From positions 1 to 33,047 of the forward strand of contig JAFWVV010000047.1 in the NCBI GenBank assembly GCA_017518225.1: 33,047 nucleotides of DNA. Reading direction: 5' to 3'. Origin of the DNA: Oscillospiraceae bacterium (GTDB lineage Bacteria > Bacillota > Clostridia > Oscillospirales > Oscillospiraceae). Positions 1-8,240 of this stretch are shown here, piece by piece. Made by a program: the position numbers and the translations under genes. The first letter of the stretch is position 1, and each line of letters begins with the position of its first letter. The notes under the pieces were generated by a model, which worked only from the letters and a program-made list of their open reading frames with translations, had not been told where the DNA came from and ran no database searches.

Positions 1-533
1 CCGCCTGCGCTGCCGTCGCCGTCGCAGAGGCGATCGAGGCCGTCACAGGGCGGCACGCGCAGATCAAGTGGGTCAACGATCTGCTGCTGGGCGGCAAGAA
101 GGTCTGCGGCATTTTGACCGAGGGCGCGCTCGACTGCGAAGCCGGGCGGCTGCGCTACGCGGTGCTCGGCGTCGGCGTGAACGTCTGCGCACCGAAAAAC
201 GGCTTTCCCGAAGAGCTGCAGACCGTCGCGGGCGCGCTGTTTGACGACGATCGCGGCGCCGCGCTGCGCTGCCGTCTCGCCGCCGAGATCCTCGACCGGC
301 TGTGGGAGCTCTACGTACAGCTTCCGGAGACCGGCGCGTTTTGGGAGGCCTATCGCGCGCGCTGCGATCTACCGGGAAAGCCCATTCACATCCTCGCGCC
401 GGACGCGCCGCCGCAAAAGGCCACGGCGCTCGCCATCGCGCCGGATTTTTCTCTGCTCGTCGAGCTGCCGGACGGCACAAAGCAGTCTCTGCGCTCCGGC
501 GAGGTCAGCGTTCGCAACGCACCGGACGCTTGA
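1..533 (+). CDS. birA: Biotin--[acetyl-CoA-carboxylase] ligase, 3' part (5' end outside window)
   Basis: C-terminal part of biotin protein ligase, which makes biotinyl-AMP and transfers biotin to a lysine of biotin-dependent carboxylases. The reading frame is open from base 3. Near the left edge it reads IKWVNDLLLGGKKVCGILTE, the family core in which the GKKVCGI lysines contact biotin; Val replaces the commoner Pro of KWPND. The last 45 or so residues fit the small SH3-like C-terminal domain of BirA. The start is outside the window, so it is unknown whether an N-terminal DNA-binding domain (bifunctional repressor type) is present. A spacer of 146 bases follows before the lipoprotein gene, with no convincing terminator (only a 6-bp inverted repeat at 580-585/600-605). 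Confidence 0.93.
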   Translation, partial: ACAAVAVAEAIEAVTGRHAQIKWVNDLLLGGKKVCGILTEGALDCEAGRLRYAVLGVGVNVCAPKNGFPEELQTVAGALFDDDRGAALRCRLAAEILDRLWELYVQLPETGAFWEAYRARCDLPGKPIHILAPDAPPQKATALAIAPDFSLLVELPDGTKQSLRSGEVSVRNAPDA

Positions 534-679
534 CCGCACGGAAAAACTGTAATACAATGTGATGCAATGACGCATAAGCCGGTCAATACCCGGGAAAACT
601 GACCGAGCCTGTATTTTGAGTAATTTTCCGGCTCCGCCTGTGCGGCGAGAGCTTCTCTTCAGAAAGGATTCTACAGCGT

Positions 680-1987
680 ATGAAACTGTCCCGTTCCTCC
701 GTCTTCCCGCTTTGTCTGCTGCTGATCGCCGCGCTCGCGCTGGCCGGCTGCGGACAGGCCATTGTCGCGCCGGAAAGCGGCAGTCTGCCGACGCCGTCGC
801 CTGCCCTCAGCGCGGCGACGCCCGCCCCCGCGCCCAGCCCGGAGCCGACGCCGGAGCCCACGCCCGAGCCCACACCGGAGCCGACCCCGGAGCCGCCCGC
901 CGAGCAGGCGCGGCTGACGCTGGACGAGCAGGTGCTGAACGACATGCTGCTGGACGACAACTATTTAAGCTTTATCAAGCTCCCGGCGGGCAGCCGCCTG
1001 AACGTGCATGCCGACCGCGCGGTCGCGGGCGTGTATCTGGTCTGGTATGAGCACCCGATCCCCTGTGAAATCCGAACGGACAGCGGCGCCGTCGCCTGCG
1101 GACGGCAGGGCTTTCTGCACGAGTGGGTGCATCTGGACGCGCCGGCAGAGGACTTTTATCTGCAGCTGCCGGGCGAGGCGGATCTCAGCTTGTGCGACGT
1201 CTACGCCTTTACGCCGGGCTTTCCGCCCGACTGGGTACAGCAATGGGAGGAGCCCTGGGAGAGAGCCGACGTTCTGCTGTTTTCGGCGCACTCCGACGAC
1301 GAGTATATCTTCTTCGGCGGTATCATCCCCGGCTACGGCGCGGGACGGGGGCTTGCGGTGCAGGTCGCTTACATGACCTCTCCCTATATCGGCACCGAAC
1401 GTCACCGCTGCCACGAGCTGCTCAACGGCCTGTGGACAGCCGGTCAGCGCCACTACCCCGTCACCAGCGGATTGCGCGATACGCTCGTCAACAACTACTC
1501 CGACGCCATCTACGTCTACGGCGAGGACTTTGCGCGCTTTCAGGTGGAGATGATCCGCCGCTTCCGCCCGCTGGTCATCGTCAGCCACGACTATAATGGC
1601 GAATACGGGCACGGCGCGCACATCCTGACCGCGCGCTCCCTGCTGGACACCGTGCCGGCCGCGGCGGACGAGACGCAGTATCCCGAGAGCGCGGCGCAGT
1701 ACGGCGTCTGGGACACGCCCAAGCTCTATCTGCATCTTTACGGCGAGGAGCCCACGGTGCTCGACTACGAAACCCCGCTGGAGGCCTTTGGCGGACGCAC
1801 GGCCTATGAGGTTGCGGTAGAGGCCTACAGCAAGCATCTGTCCCAGCAGCAATGGGCCTTTCAGGTCTATTCCTTCGGCTCGCCGCTGGACAGCCATCGC
1901 TTCGGTCTGGCGCGCACGCTCGTCGGCGAGGACGAGGAGAAAAACGATCTGCTGGAGCATCTTGACCCGGCAGATTACGAGAGGTGA
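680..1987 (+). CDS. PIG-L/LmbE-family deacetylase, secreted lipoprotein
   Basis: Predicted zinc-dependent de-N-acetylase on the outer face of the membrane. Residues 1-23 are a signal peptide ending in a lipobox (LAGC, lipidated Cys24). Residues about 35-75 are a Pro/Thr/Glu linker with repeated EPTP units. The catalytic domain has AHSDDE at residues 203-208 (family AHPDDE; His204, Asp206-Asp207) and a second metal motif with His303, Glu308, His311 and His314 in the pattern H-D-x-x-G-E-Y-G-H-x-x-H. The order and spacing of these motifs are characteristic of PIG-L proteins; the substrate (a sugar of wall, teichoic acid or glycan) cannot be told. An AAAGGA lies 11 bases before the ATG. The stop overlaps the ribosome-binding site of the next gene, so the two are probably co-translated. 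Confidence 0.88.
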   Translation: MKLSRSSVFPLCLLLIAALALAGCGQAIVAPESGSLPTPSPALSAATPAPAPSPEPTPEPTPEPTPEPTPEPPAEQARLTLDEQVLNDMLLDDNYLSFIKLPAGSRLNVHADRAVAGVYLVWYEHPIPCEIRTDSGAVACGRQGFLHEWVHLDAPAEDFYLQLPGEADLSLCDVYAFTPGFPPDWVQQWEEPWERADVLLFSAHSDDEYIFFGGIIPGYGAGRGLAVQVAYMTSPYIGTERHRCHELLNGLWTAGQRHYPVTSGLRDTLVNNYSDAIYVYGEDFARFQVEMIRRFRPLVIVSHDYNGEYGHGAHILTARSLLDTVPAAADETQYPESAAQYGVWDTPKLYLHLYGEEPTVLDYETPLEAFGGRTAYEVAVEAYSKHLSQQQWAFQVYSFGSPLDSHRFGLARTLVGEDEEKNDLLEHLDPADYER

Positions 1988-1992
1988 AACAC

Positions 1993-2697
1993 ATGAAACC
2001 GCTGATTGGCGTCATGCCCCTGTGGGACGACGACAAGGACAGCATCTGGATGCTGCCCGGCTATATGGACGGCGTACAAGAGGCCGGCGGTCTGCCGCTG
2101 ATCTTCCCCTTTACGGAGGATCCGGCGGAGATCGCGCGATTGTGCGCGCTCTGCGACGGCTTTTTGATGACCGGCGGACACGACGTATCTCCGGCGCTCT
2201 ACGGCGAGGCACCGCTTTCGGCAGAGCTCGTCAAGCCCTGTGAAAAGCGCGATCGCATGGAGACGCAGGTTTTGGCTTATGCGCTCGCGCAGGATAAGCC
2301 CGTGCTCGGCATCTGCCGCGGACTGCAGCTATTAAACGCCGCGCTCGGCGGCACGCTGTATCAGGATCTTCCGCTGCAGCACCCCTCCGAGGTGCCGCAC
2401 ACCCAGCGCCCGCCCTACGACGAGCCCCGGCACAGCCTGCGCGTACTGCCGGACACACCCCTGCACCGGCTGTTGGACAGGGACGAGATCGCCGTCAACA
2501 GCTACCACCATCAGGCGATCCGCGATCTCGCGCCCGGCCTGCAGGCGATGGCCGTCTCGCCGGACGGACTGGTCGAGGCCGTCTGGGCGCCGGACAAGCG
2601 CTTTTGCTGGGCGGTGCAGTGGCATCCGGAATACGCCTTTCGCCGCGACGAGAGCTGCCGCGCGATCTTCCGCGCCTTTGTCGCCGCCGCTACATAA
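1993..2697 (+). CDS. Class I glutamine amidotransferase-like hydrolase (peptidase C26, PuuD-like)
   Basis: Resembles gamma-glutamyl-GABA hydrolases and related C26 peptidases that cleave gamma-glutamyl amides. The fold markers are in order: GGHDVSP in the N-terminal half, the nucleophile elbow GICRG with Cys108, VNSYHHQA in the C-terminal half, and the catalytic WHPE with His211 and Glu213. Length (234 aa) is usual for the family. A GTG at 1984 is also in frame, but GAGAGGTG at 1979-1986 makes a good ribosome-binding site for the ATG at 1993, so the ATG is chosen. It starts 5 bases after the PIG-L stop, suggesting an operon. Neither putrescine-pathway genes nor a glutamine-dependent synthase are next to it, so the natural substrate is uncertain. 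Confidence 0.85.
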   Translation: MKPLIGVMPLWDDDKDSIWMLPGYMDGVQEAGGLPLIFPFTEDPAEIARLCALCDGFLMTGGHDVSPALYGEAPLSAELVKPCEKRDRMETQVLAYALAQDKPVLGICRGLQLLNAALGGTLYQDLPLQHPSEVPHTQRPPYDEPRHSLRVLPDTPLHRLLDRDEIAVNSYHHQAIRDLAPGLQAMAVSPDGLVEAVWAPDKRFCWAVQWHPEYAFRRDESCRAIFRAFVAAAT

Positions 2698-2704
2698 ATA
2701 CGCA

Positions 2705-2746
2705 AATACACCCCCTGCACACACAGCTTTGTGCAGGGGGTGTATT
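2705..2746. terminator. Bidirectional intrinsic terminator
   Basis: A perfect 16-bp inverted repeat (2705-2720 with 2731-2746, arms AATACACCCCCTGCAC and its complement) with a 10-base loop, between convergent genes ending at 2697 (+) and 2758 (-). A/T-rich flanks on both sides make it usable in either direction. Confidence 0.85.
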
Positions 2747-2757
2747 ATCTTTCTACG

Positions 2758-3741
2758 TTATCGGACGTCCCACAGAATATTGCCTTGCAGATCCTGTATC
2801 TGCGTAAACCCATCCGCGCCGGGAGGGACGCTTCTGCCAAACCTGAGCGATTGATCGACAATTTTGAACCCGCTCTTTGTCACAAGCTCGATCCGGAAGC
2901 TCAGATCCCGCTCCAGCTTCAATCCCTTTTCCAGCGTGATCGCTTCGTGGTTCAGTGTTTCCTCTGTAACATCTATCGTCTTGAGTTCCCGACCGCCGCT
3001 TAAATAGGTCAGCGACACGGCTTCTATATCCTCCAGATGCTCTGCGCAAATATAATAGTCTCCCTGGTAACTCACTTTTCCAAAGCGTTCGACGAAAGAC
3101 AAGTTGCTTTGCAGGCCCGGCATCGGCAGAAAATCCCAAAAAATCCACTCCGGAAAAGCACCGTAGACAGGCTCCACGACGGTCTTGTCTCCATCCACGA
3201 TATGGAGCTTGGGCTCCGTATACGCTTGAAAAAGATCGGCGGTGAAGCTTGTGCCATAAGTCCCCGGGGCGATCCGGTCAAGGGCTATGCTTTGCCCACT
3301 GACCTGCAGCGTCACGGTCGTATCCTCCGAATACTCTTTCAGCGATGCGGTGAAGCTGATCGTTCCCGTTCTGTGATCGGCATTGAGATCTGAATAAGCA
3401 AGGGACACGCTTTCCACCCGCTTGCCGTTTTGTTCCACCATATCCTGCAGCACATACAGCTCGTGCTCGTTGGAGCGAAGGAGATTGATGCTGTGCTGCA
3501 TGCTGTTGAGATTTTCATGCAGCGTGCTGATATTGATCAACGCAATCACAACGAAAACCATCAGCACGACCCGGTAGACGGCGTTGAGCGTGGTTCCGGG
3601 GTCGGGGATCTGGCTGTGTCTGTCGTGAATCTCGCCCCTTGCAATTTTGTTGGCGCGCCTGTTATAGGCGAGAAGCCCAACAGATATGATTGCAACACCA
3701 ACACCCACGAACAAAATGATCAAAAAGAATAAAAGGTTCAT
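2758..3741 (-). CDS. Two-helix membrane protein, putative partner of the LytTR regulator
   Basis: Not a family I recognise. 327 aa. Residues 2-25 form a strong hydrophobic helix, followed by a basic cytoplasmic loop (NRRANKIARG) and a second helix at about 55-72. Residues 73-110 look helical, possibly coiled coil. The remaining 215 residues are polar and beta-rich and are predicted outside the cell if both ends face out. Upstream in-frame ATGs exist at 3762 and 3759, but AAGGAGG seven bases before the ATG at 3741 fixes the start. It lies 17 bases after the LytTR gene stop, so the two are one operon. By analogy with LytTR regulatory systems such as HdrRM and BrsRM of Streptococcus mutans, it could be the membrane-bound antagonist or sensor of that regulator; this is inference from gene order. 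Confidence 0.7.
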   Translation of the reverse strand: MNLLFFLIILFVGVGVAIISVGLLAYNRRANKIARGEIHDRHSQIPDPGTTLNAVYRVVLMVFVVIALINISTLHENLNSMQHSINLLRSNEHELYVLQDMVEQNGKRVESVSLAYSDLNADHRTGTISFTASLKEYSEDTTVTLQVSGQSIALDRIAPGTYGTSFTADLFQAYTEPKLHIVDGDKTVVEPVYGAFPEWIFWDFLPMPGLQSNLSFVERFGKVSYQGDYYICAEHLEDIEAVSLTYLSGGRELKTIDVTEETLNHEAITLEKGLKLERDLSFRIELVTKSGFKIVDQSLRFGRSVPPGADGFTQIQDLQGNILWDVR

Positions 3742-3758
3742 TTTTCTTTCCTCCTTCA

Positions 3759-4208
3759 TCAAACGTTGAAAAATCGGCGAAAATCGTCATAATAGCTTCT
3801 CGTCACGTCAATCTTTGTGCCGTCTGTCAAAATAAGAACGAATTTTTTGGACAGCATGGGACGGATCCTTTTGACATGCCGCCGGGAGACTATGACCGAT
3901 TTGCTGACGCGGATAAACTCCTTCGGATCCAAAATGCGTTCCAGCTGATACATTCTCTCCTGGGCATAATAGGTGTCCCCGTCGGTATGCACCTCGATAT
4001 CCTTCCCAAACGCTTCTATAAACAGCACCTCGTTTACCGTCAAATTCAGTCGTTCCCTTTTTTCACTGCGAACGGAAAGAAAGTCCGGGTAGCCGGACGC
4101 CTCGGTAATGAGATATTCAGCGTCGTCTCCAATCTCAACGCCGCGGGCCTCCAAATATTCCTTCACCGCGTCGTATTTTTCACGGGAAACGGATATCCGT
4201 ATTTTCAT
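3759..4208 (-). CDS. LytTR-domain DNA-binding regulator without a receiver domain
   Basis: 149 aa. Residues 1-45 are a short N-terminal region (no phospho-acceptor receiver). Residues about 50-149 are a LytTR DNA-binding domain: the run LTVNEVLFIEAFGKDIEVHT, then ERMYQLERILDP, then FIRVSKSVIVSRRHVKRIRP and a C-terminal TRSYYDDFRRFF, all typical of the LytTR fold (family pattern FxRxHRSxIVN). Such stand-alone LytTR proteins are usually paired with a membrane protein, here the next gene. The frame is open further upstream, but the first ATG with an acceptable Shine-Dalgarno (GGCGGTGG) is at 4208, just downstream of a sigma-A-like promoter. Confidence 0.85.
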   Translation of the reverse strand: MKIRISVSREKYDAVKEYLEARGVEIGDDAEYLITEASGYPDFLSVRSEKRERLNLTVNEVLFIEAFGKDIEVHTDGDTYYAQERMYQLERILDPKEFIRVSKSVIVSRRHVKRIRPMLSKKFVLILTDGTKIDVTRSYYDDFRRFFNV

Positions 4209-4231
4209 TCGTCCACCGCCTTTCCGCTTGC

Positions 4232-4259
4232 AGTATAGCAAAACCGTGTGAAATAGCAA
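4232..4259 (-). promoter_or_regulatory. Sigma-A-like promoter of the LytTR operon
   Basis: Read on the minus strand: -35 TTGCTA (4254-4259), 16-base spacer, -10 TATACT (4232-4237), 23 bases before the LytTR ATG. The heptamer TTGCTAT occurs twice, 18 bases apart; LytTR proteins bind direct repeats, so autoregulation is possible. Confidence 0.6.
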
Positions 4260-4364
4260 TACCTTGGGAATAAGATGCCCTGCTTTGCGGAACAAGTTGC
4301 CGCGCCCGCCCGCCGCGCGCCGAACGCCGGGTCGAAAATTACACGCCCGGGTGCGTGAAATTTG

Positions 4365-4393
4365 TTGCCAAAGCAGGCATCAGCGGGTATAAT
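4365..4393 (+). promoter_or_regulatory. Sigma-A promoter of the hprK-murB-rapZ-whiA-dnaE run
   Basis: -35 TTGCCA (4365-4370), exactly 17 bases, -10 TATAAT (4388-4393), with the hprK ATG at 4425. It is the only strong promoter I see before rpmB. Confidence 0.8.
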
Positions 4394-4424
4394 AGAGAAT
4401 ACGATAGCAAAGGGGGTTCTCGCG

Positions 4425-5360
4425 ATGAAAAGCAAATATACCGTCAAGCTCAGCACCGTCATTTCCGAGCACCATCTCAAACCGCTGCACACCGCCAAGG
4501 ACTATGAGAGCGCCGTGCTGACCACCGCCGACGTCAACCGTCCGGCCATGCAGCTGACGGGCTTTTACAATTACTTCGACCCGCACCGGCTGCAGCTGAT
4601 CGGGCGCGTCGAAAGCACTTATCTCGGCTCCCTCTCCTCGGAGGAGCGCCGCGCCGCTTATGATCGCTTCATGTCCTACGATATTGCGGGTCTGGTGATC
4701 TGCCACGGCGTACAGCCCTCGCCGGAGTGTGTGGAGATGGCCGTCAAGCACGACCGCAATCTGTTTTTGACCGACGTGGACACCTCCGATATCATGGCCG
4801 ATCTCATCAGCTCCCTGCACCGTCATCTCGCGCCGCGCATCACCACCCACGGCGTACTGGTGGAGATTTACGGCGAGGGCGTGCTGCTGATGGGAGACAG
4901 CGGCATCGGCAAGAGCGAGACGGCGCTGGAGCTCATCAAGCGCGGCCACCGTCTGATTGCGGACGACGCGGTGGAGATCAAGCTCGTCACCCACGGGCGC
5001 CTGCACGGCAACGCCCCGGAGATGATTCGCTATTACATGGAGCTGCGCGGCATCGGCGTCATCAACGTCCGGCACATCTACGGCGTCGGCGCGGTGAAGC
5101 CCGAGAGCGGGATCGACCTCGTGGTAAAGATGGAGCCCTGGGTCGACGGCAAGGCCTACGACCGGCTGGGGCTGACCGAGGAGACCGAGAACATCCTCGG
5201 CGTGGAGCTGCCCTGCGTGACGATCCCGGTGCGCCCGGGCCGTAACCTCGCCGTCATTTTGGAGCTGGCGGCCATGAACAACCGCCAGAAAAAGATGGGC
5301 TTCAACGCCGCCGAAATGCTGACGGCCGCCCACGACGCGGCGATTGACGCCGGACTATAA
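4425..5360 (+). CDS. hprK: HPr kinase/phosphorylase
   Basis: Bifunctional enzyme that phosphorylates Ser46 of HPr with ATP (or pyrophosphate) and reverses it, controlling carbon catabolite repression in Firmicutes. 311 aa, normal length. The N-terminal domain (about 1-130) is followed by the catalytic domain with the P-loop GDSGIGKS at residues 157-164, then ADDAVEI, then the HprK signature MELRGIGVINVRHIYG. An upstream in-frame start at 4362 would lie inside the -35 region, so the ATG at 4425, with AGGGGG before it, is preferred. First gene of a tight run: murB follows after 24 bases. Confidence 0.97.
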   Translation: MKSKYTVKLSTVISEHHLKPLHTAKDYESAVLTTADVNRPAMQLTGFYNYFDPHRLQLIGRVESTYLGSLSSEERRAAYDRFMSYDIAGLVICHGVQPSPECVEMAVKHDRNLFLTDVDTSDIMADLISSLHRHLAPRITTHGVLVEIYGEGVLLMGDSGIGKSETALELIKRGHRLIADDAVEIKLVTHGRLHGNAPEMIRYYMELRGIGVINVRHIYGVGAVKPESGIDLVVKMEPWVDGKAYDRLGLTEETENILGVELPCVTIPVRPGRNLAVILELAAMNNRQKKMGFNAAEMLTAAHDAAIDAGL

Positions 5361-5384
5361 TTTGAAGCAGGAGCGGAGCGCATC

Positions 5385-6383
5385 ATGGAAAATCTGGAAA
5401 AAGCGATTGCCGAAATCAAGCGCAGTCTGCCGGGCATGACCCTGCTGGAAAACGAGCCGATGCGCGCGCACAGCAGCTTTCGCATCGGCGGGCCGGCGCG
5501 GGCGCTGGCCATTCCCTCGGATCTGACGGGGCTGTCAAAGCTCTGCGCCATTATGAAGGATCACCGCGTCGCGCCCATGCCGCTCGGCAACGGCAGCAAC
5601 ATTCTCTTTCCCGACGAGGGGCTGCCCGACCTGCTGCTGATGAGCACAGAAAAGCTGCAAAAGCTCTTTCTGCTGCCCGACGGCGCCATCTACGCCGAGG
5701 CCGGGGTAAGTCTCGCCAAGCTCGCAGCCTTTGCCTGTGAACAGGGGCTGAGCGGGCTGGAGTTTGCCTCCGGCATCCCCGGCACGGTCGGCGGCGGACT
5801 GCGGATGAACGCGGGCGCCTACGGCGGTGAGCTGAAGGACACGGTTGAGAGCGTGGTTTGCTACTATCTGCCCGAGCAGGGGCTTTGGGAGCTGCCAAAG
5901 GATCGCTGCCGGTTCGACTACCGCAGCAGTCTGTTCCAAAAAAGCTCCGGCTTTGTCATCTTGAGCGCGGTCTTTCGTCTGCAGCCGGGCGATCCGGCGG
6001 CCATCGCCGCCACGATGCGCGAGCTGGGCGAGAAGCGCCGGGAGAAGCAGCCGCTGGATCTGCCCTCGGCAGGCAGCGCCTTCAAGCGCCCCGAGGGGCA
6101 TTTCGCCGCCGCGCTGATCGATCAGGCGGGGCTGAAGGGCTATGCCGTGGGCGGCGCGCAGGTCAGCGAGAAGCACGCGGGCTTCATCGTCAACCGCGGC
6201 GGCGCAAGCTCCCACGACGTATACGATTTGATGATGCACGTGCGAAAGACGGTCTATGAGAAGTTTCAGATCCCGCTGGAGCCGGAAATCATCATCCTGC
6301 CGCCGGACTACGCGCTGCCGGACGAGGGCCCGGCCGTGCCGAGAAACCGTGTTTTTGTCAACGAACCGAACGAAGAAAGATAA
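5385..6383 (+). CDS. murB: UDP-N-acetylmuramate dehydrogenase
   Basis: FAD-dependent reductase that converts UDP-GlcNAc-enolpyruvate to UDP-MurNAc with NADPH, the second committed step of peptidoglycan precursor synthesis in the cytosol. 332 aa. FAD-binding motifs: PLGNGSN at about 66-72 and SGIPGTVGGGLRMNAGAYGG at 129-148. Catalytic set: YRSS with Arg180, AGSAFKRP with Ser231, and the LEPE glutamate (301). It has the shorter type II (Gram-positive) architecture. AGGAG at 5369-5373 precedes the ATG. hprK-murB-rapZ adjacency links carbon regulation with wall precursor supply. Confidence 0.97.
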   Translation: MENLEKAIAEIKRSLPGMTLLENEPMRAHSSFRIGGPARALAIPSDLTGLSKLCAIMKDHRVAPMPLGNGSNILFPDEGLPDLLLMSTEKLQKLFLLPDGAIYAEAGVSLAKLAAFACEQGLSGLEFASGIPGTVGGGLRMNAGAYGGELKDTVESVVCYYLPEQGLWELPKDRCRFDYRSSLFQKSSGFVILSAVFRLQPGDPAAIAATMRELGEKRREKQPLDLPSAGSAFKRPEGHFAAALIDQAGLKGYAVGGAQVSEKHAGFIVNRGGASSHDVYDLMMHVRKTVYEKFQIPLEPEIIILPPDYALPDEGPAVPRNRVFVNEPNEER

Positions 6384-6401
6384 AGCGATCGGGAGGCCGA
6401 C

Positions 6402-7259
6402 ATGGAATTTTTAATCATCACCGGACTTTCCGGCGCGGGCAAAAGCCGCGCGGCGGACGTGCTGGAGGATCTCGAATACTATTGCGTGGACAACATGCCC
6501 GTGGCGCTGATGCCGCGCTTTGCAGAGCTGTGTCTGGCAACCCGCGGGCGCTATGAAAAAGTTGCGCTCGTAACCGACGTGCGCGAGAAAAACGGCTTCA
6601 CCGAGCTGCTGAAAACCATCGACGAGCTGGAGGCCATGGACTGCAGCTGCCGTATTCTCTATATGGACGCCGATCTGAAAACCCTGATCCGCCGCTACAA
6701 AGAATCCCGCCGCCCGCATCCGCTGGCGACGAGGGGCATGACGGTGGAGGAGGCGGTCTCACGCGAGGCGGCGCTGCTGGAAGAGGTCAAAGCGCGCGCC
6801 GACTACATCGTGGACACTTCGCGGCTGACGCTGGGCATGCTGCAAAACCGGCTCTTCGCGCTCTTTTCCGGCGAGAGCGAAAAACGCGGGCTGGAGCTGA
6901 CGGTCACAAGCTTCGGCTACAAGCACGGCATCCCGATGGAGGCCGATCTTGTCTTTGACGCGCGTTTTCTGCCCAACCCCTACTACGTGGACGAGCTGCG
7001 CGAGATGTCCGGGCTGGATCTGCCGGTTAAGGAGTACGTGTTCCGCTTCCCGCAGACACGCGAATTTTTGGAAAAGCTGGAAGCTCTGCTGGATTTTCTG
7101 ATCCCGCTCTATGCGGAGGAGGGAAAGCTGGGGCTGACGATTGCCGTCGGCTGTACCGGCGGAAGACACCGCAGCGTGGCGCTCGCCTCCGCGCTCAACG
7201 ACTACCTGGTCGCCACGGGACGCAACAGCGTGAATCTCAACCGGGATATCGAAAAATGA
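6402..7259 (+). CDS. rapZ: RNase adapter / nucleotide-binding protein RapZ (YvcJ family)
   Basis: P-loop protein; in E. coli RapZ guides RNase E to the GlmZ small RNA and senses GlcN6P, while the Firmicutes YvcJ role is less defined. 285 aa. Walker A GLSGAGKS at residues 8-15, the family VDNMPVAL motif near 35, and the conserved C-terminal GCTGGRHRSVALA, which defines the family. The gene starts 18 bases after murB and ends 26 bases before whiA. In most Firmicutes the yvcK gene lies between rapZ and whiA; here it is absent. Confidence 0.96.
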   Translation: MEFLIITGLSGAGKSRAADVLEDLEYYCVDNMPVALMPRFAELCLATRGRYEKVALVTDVREKNGFTELLKTIDELEAMDCSCRILYMDADLKTLIRRYKESRRPHPLATRGMTVEEAVSREAALLEEVKARADYIVDTSRLTLGMLQNRLFALFSGESEKRGLELTVTSFGYKHGIPMEADLVFDARFLPNPYYVDELREMSGLDLPVKEYVFRFPQTREFLEKLEALLDFLIPLYAEEGKLGLTIAVGCTGGRHRSVALASALNDYLVATGRNSVNLNRDIEK

Positions 7260-7285
7260 TACCAGGTTCCGAACGGGAGAAAACT

Positions 7286-8188
7286 ATGTCCTTTTCATCT
7301 GAAACAAAATCCGAGCTATGTCTGCTGCGCACGGGAAAAAAAGAGCTCGCCGTCGCAGAGTGCTATGGCATTTTGCTCTACGGCAGCTGCTTTAGCGCGC
7401 GGGAAATTCGGCTTGTCACCTCACAGCGCGACTTTGCCGCACGGCTGCCGCGGCTGTTTCGCCGCGCCTTTTCCCTGGATTTTGACGAGCTTCCCGCGGA
7501 TGCCCCCAGCGGAAAACTGCGCTTTGCGATCACGAAGCCGGAAAAGCTCCTGCAGATTTTTGAGACCTTTGGGCTTGACGTTCATGCGACGCTCTCCCAG
7601 CACGTGAATTTCGGCGTGCTGGAGGAGGACGCCGCCCGCTGCGCCTTTGTCCGCGGCGCCTTTCTCTCCGGCGGCAGTGCCACCGATCCGGAAAAAGGCT
7701 TTCATCTGGAGCTGGCCACGTCTCACCACAGCGTCTGCCGCGAGACGAAAAGCCTGCTGCAGGACATGGGCTTTGAGCCGAAGGAGGCGATGCGAGGGGG
7801 ACATGCCCTGCTCTATTTCAAGCGGGCCGACGTGATCGCAGACTTTTTGACCGCGATCGGCGCGATGAACGCCTCGATGGGCGTGCAGACCGCCAAGGTG
7901 GAAAAGGATATGCGGAACATGATTACCCGCCGCGTCAACTGCGATTCCGCCAACGCCGACAAGGTGGTGGCCGCGGCGCAGGAGCAGCTTGACGCCATCC
8001 GCCGCATCGTGCGCAGCCACGGGCTTAACGCACTGCCGGAGCCGCTGAAGGACACGGCGCTGCTGCGCATCGCCAACCCCGAGGCGAGTCTTTCCGATCT
8101 GGCGCAGCTGAGCAGCCCTCCCGTCACCAAAAGCTGCCTCAACCACCGGCTGAAAAAAATCCTGTCTCTCGCCGAGAGGGAACGCTGA
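7286..8188 (+). CDS. whiA: DNA-binding protein WhiA
   Basis: WhiA is a homing-endonuclease-derived DNA-binding protein: a sporulation regulator in actinomycetes, and linked to cell division and chromosome segregation in Firmicutes. 300 aa. The N-terminal region begins MSFSSETKSELC; the LAGLIDADG-like core is at CAFVRGAFLSGGSATDPEKG (about residues 119-138); the C-terminal helix-turn-helix includes ASLSDLAQLSSPPVTKSCLN and ends HRLKKI. An ATG at 7256 overlaps the rapZ stop, but GGGAG at 7275-7279 and the family N-terminus favour the ATG at 7286. Confidence 0.95.
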   Translation: MSFSSETKSELCLLRTGKKELAVAECYGILLYGSCFSAREIRLVTSQRDFAARLPRLFRRAFSLDFDELPADAPSGKLRFAITKPEKLLQIFETFGLDVHATLSQHVNFGVLEEDAARCAFVRGAFLSGGSATDPEKGFHLELATSHHSVCRETKSLLQDMGFEPKEAMRGGHALLYFKRADVIADFLTAIGAMNASMGVQTAKVEKDMRNMITRRVNCDSANADKVVAAAQEQLDAIRRIVRSHGLNALPEPLKDTALLRIANPEASLSDLAQLSSPPVTKSCLNHRLKKILSLAERER

Positions 8189-8240
8189 ATCCATTCAAAA
8201 CACGGTATTTTCCGAACTCCGAACCGGACTGGTGATTTTT

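Noticed and set aside
534..679. Promoter or riboswitch before the PIG-L gene
   Set aside because: No paired -35/-10 hexamers or aptamer-like conserved core could be found.
8232..8240. GTG at 8232 as dnaE start
   Set aside because: It overlaps the only Shine-Dalgarno-like sequence, which better serves the ATG at 8241.
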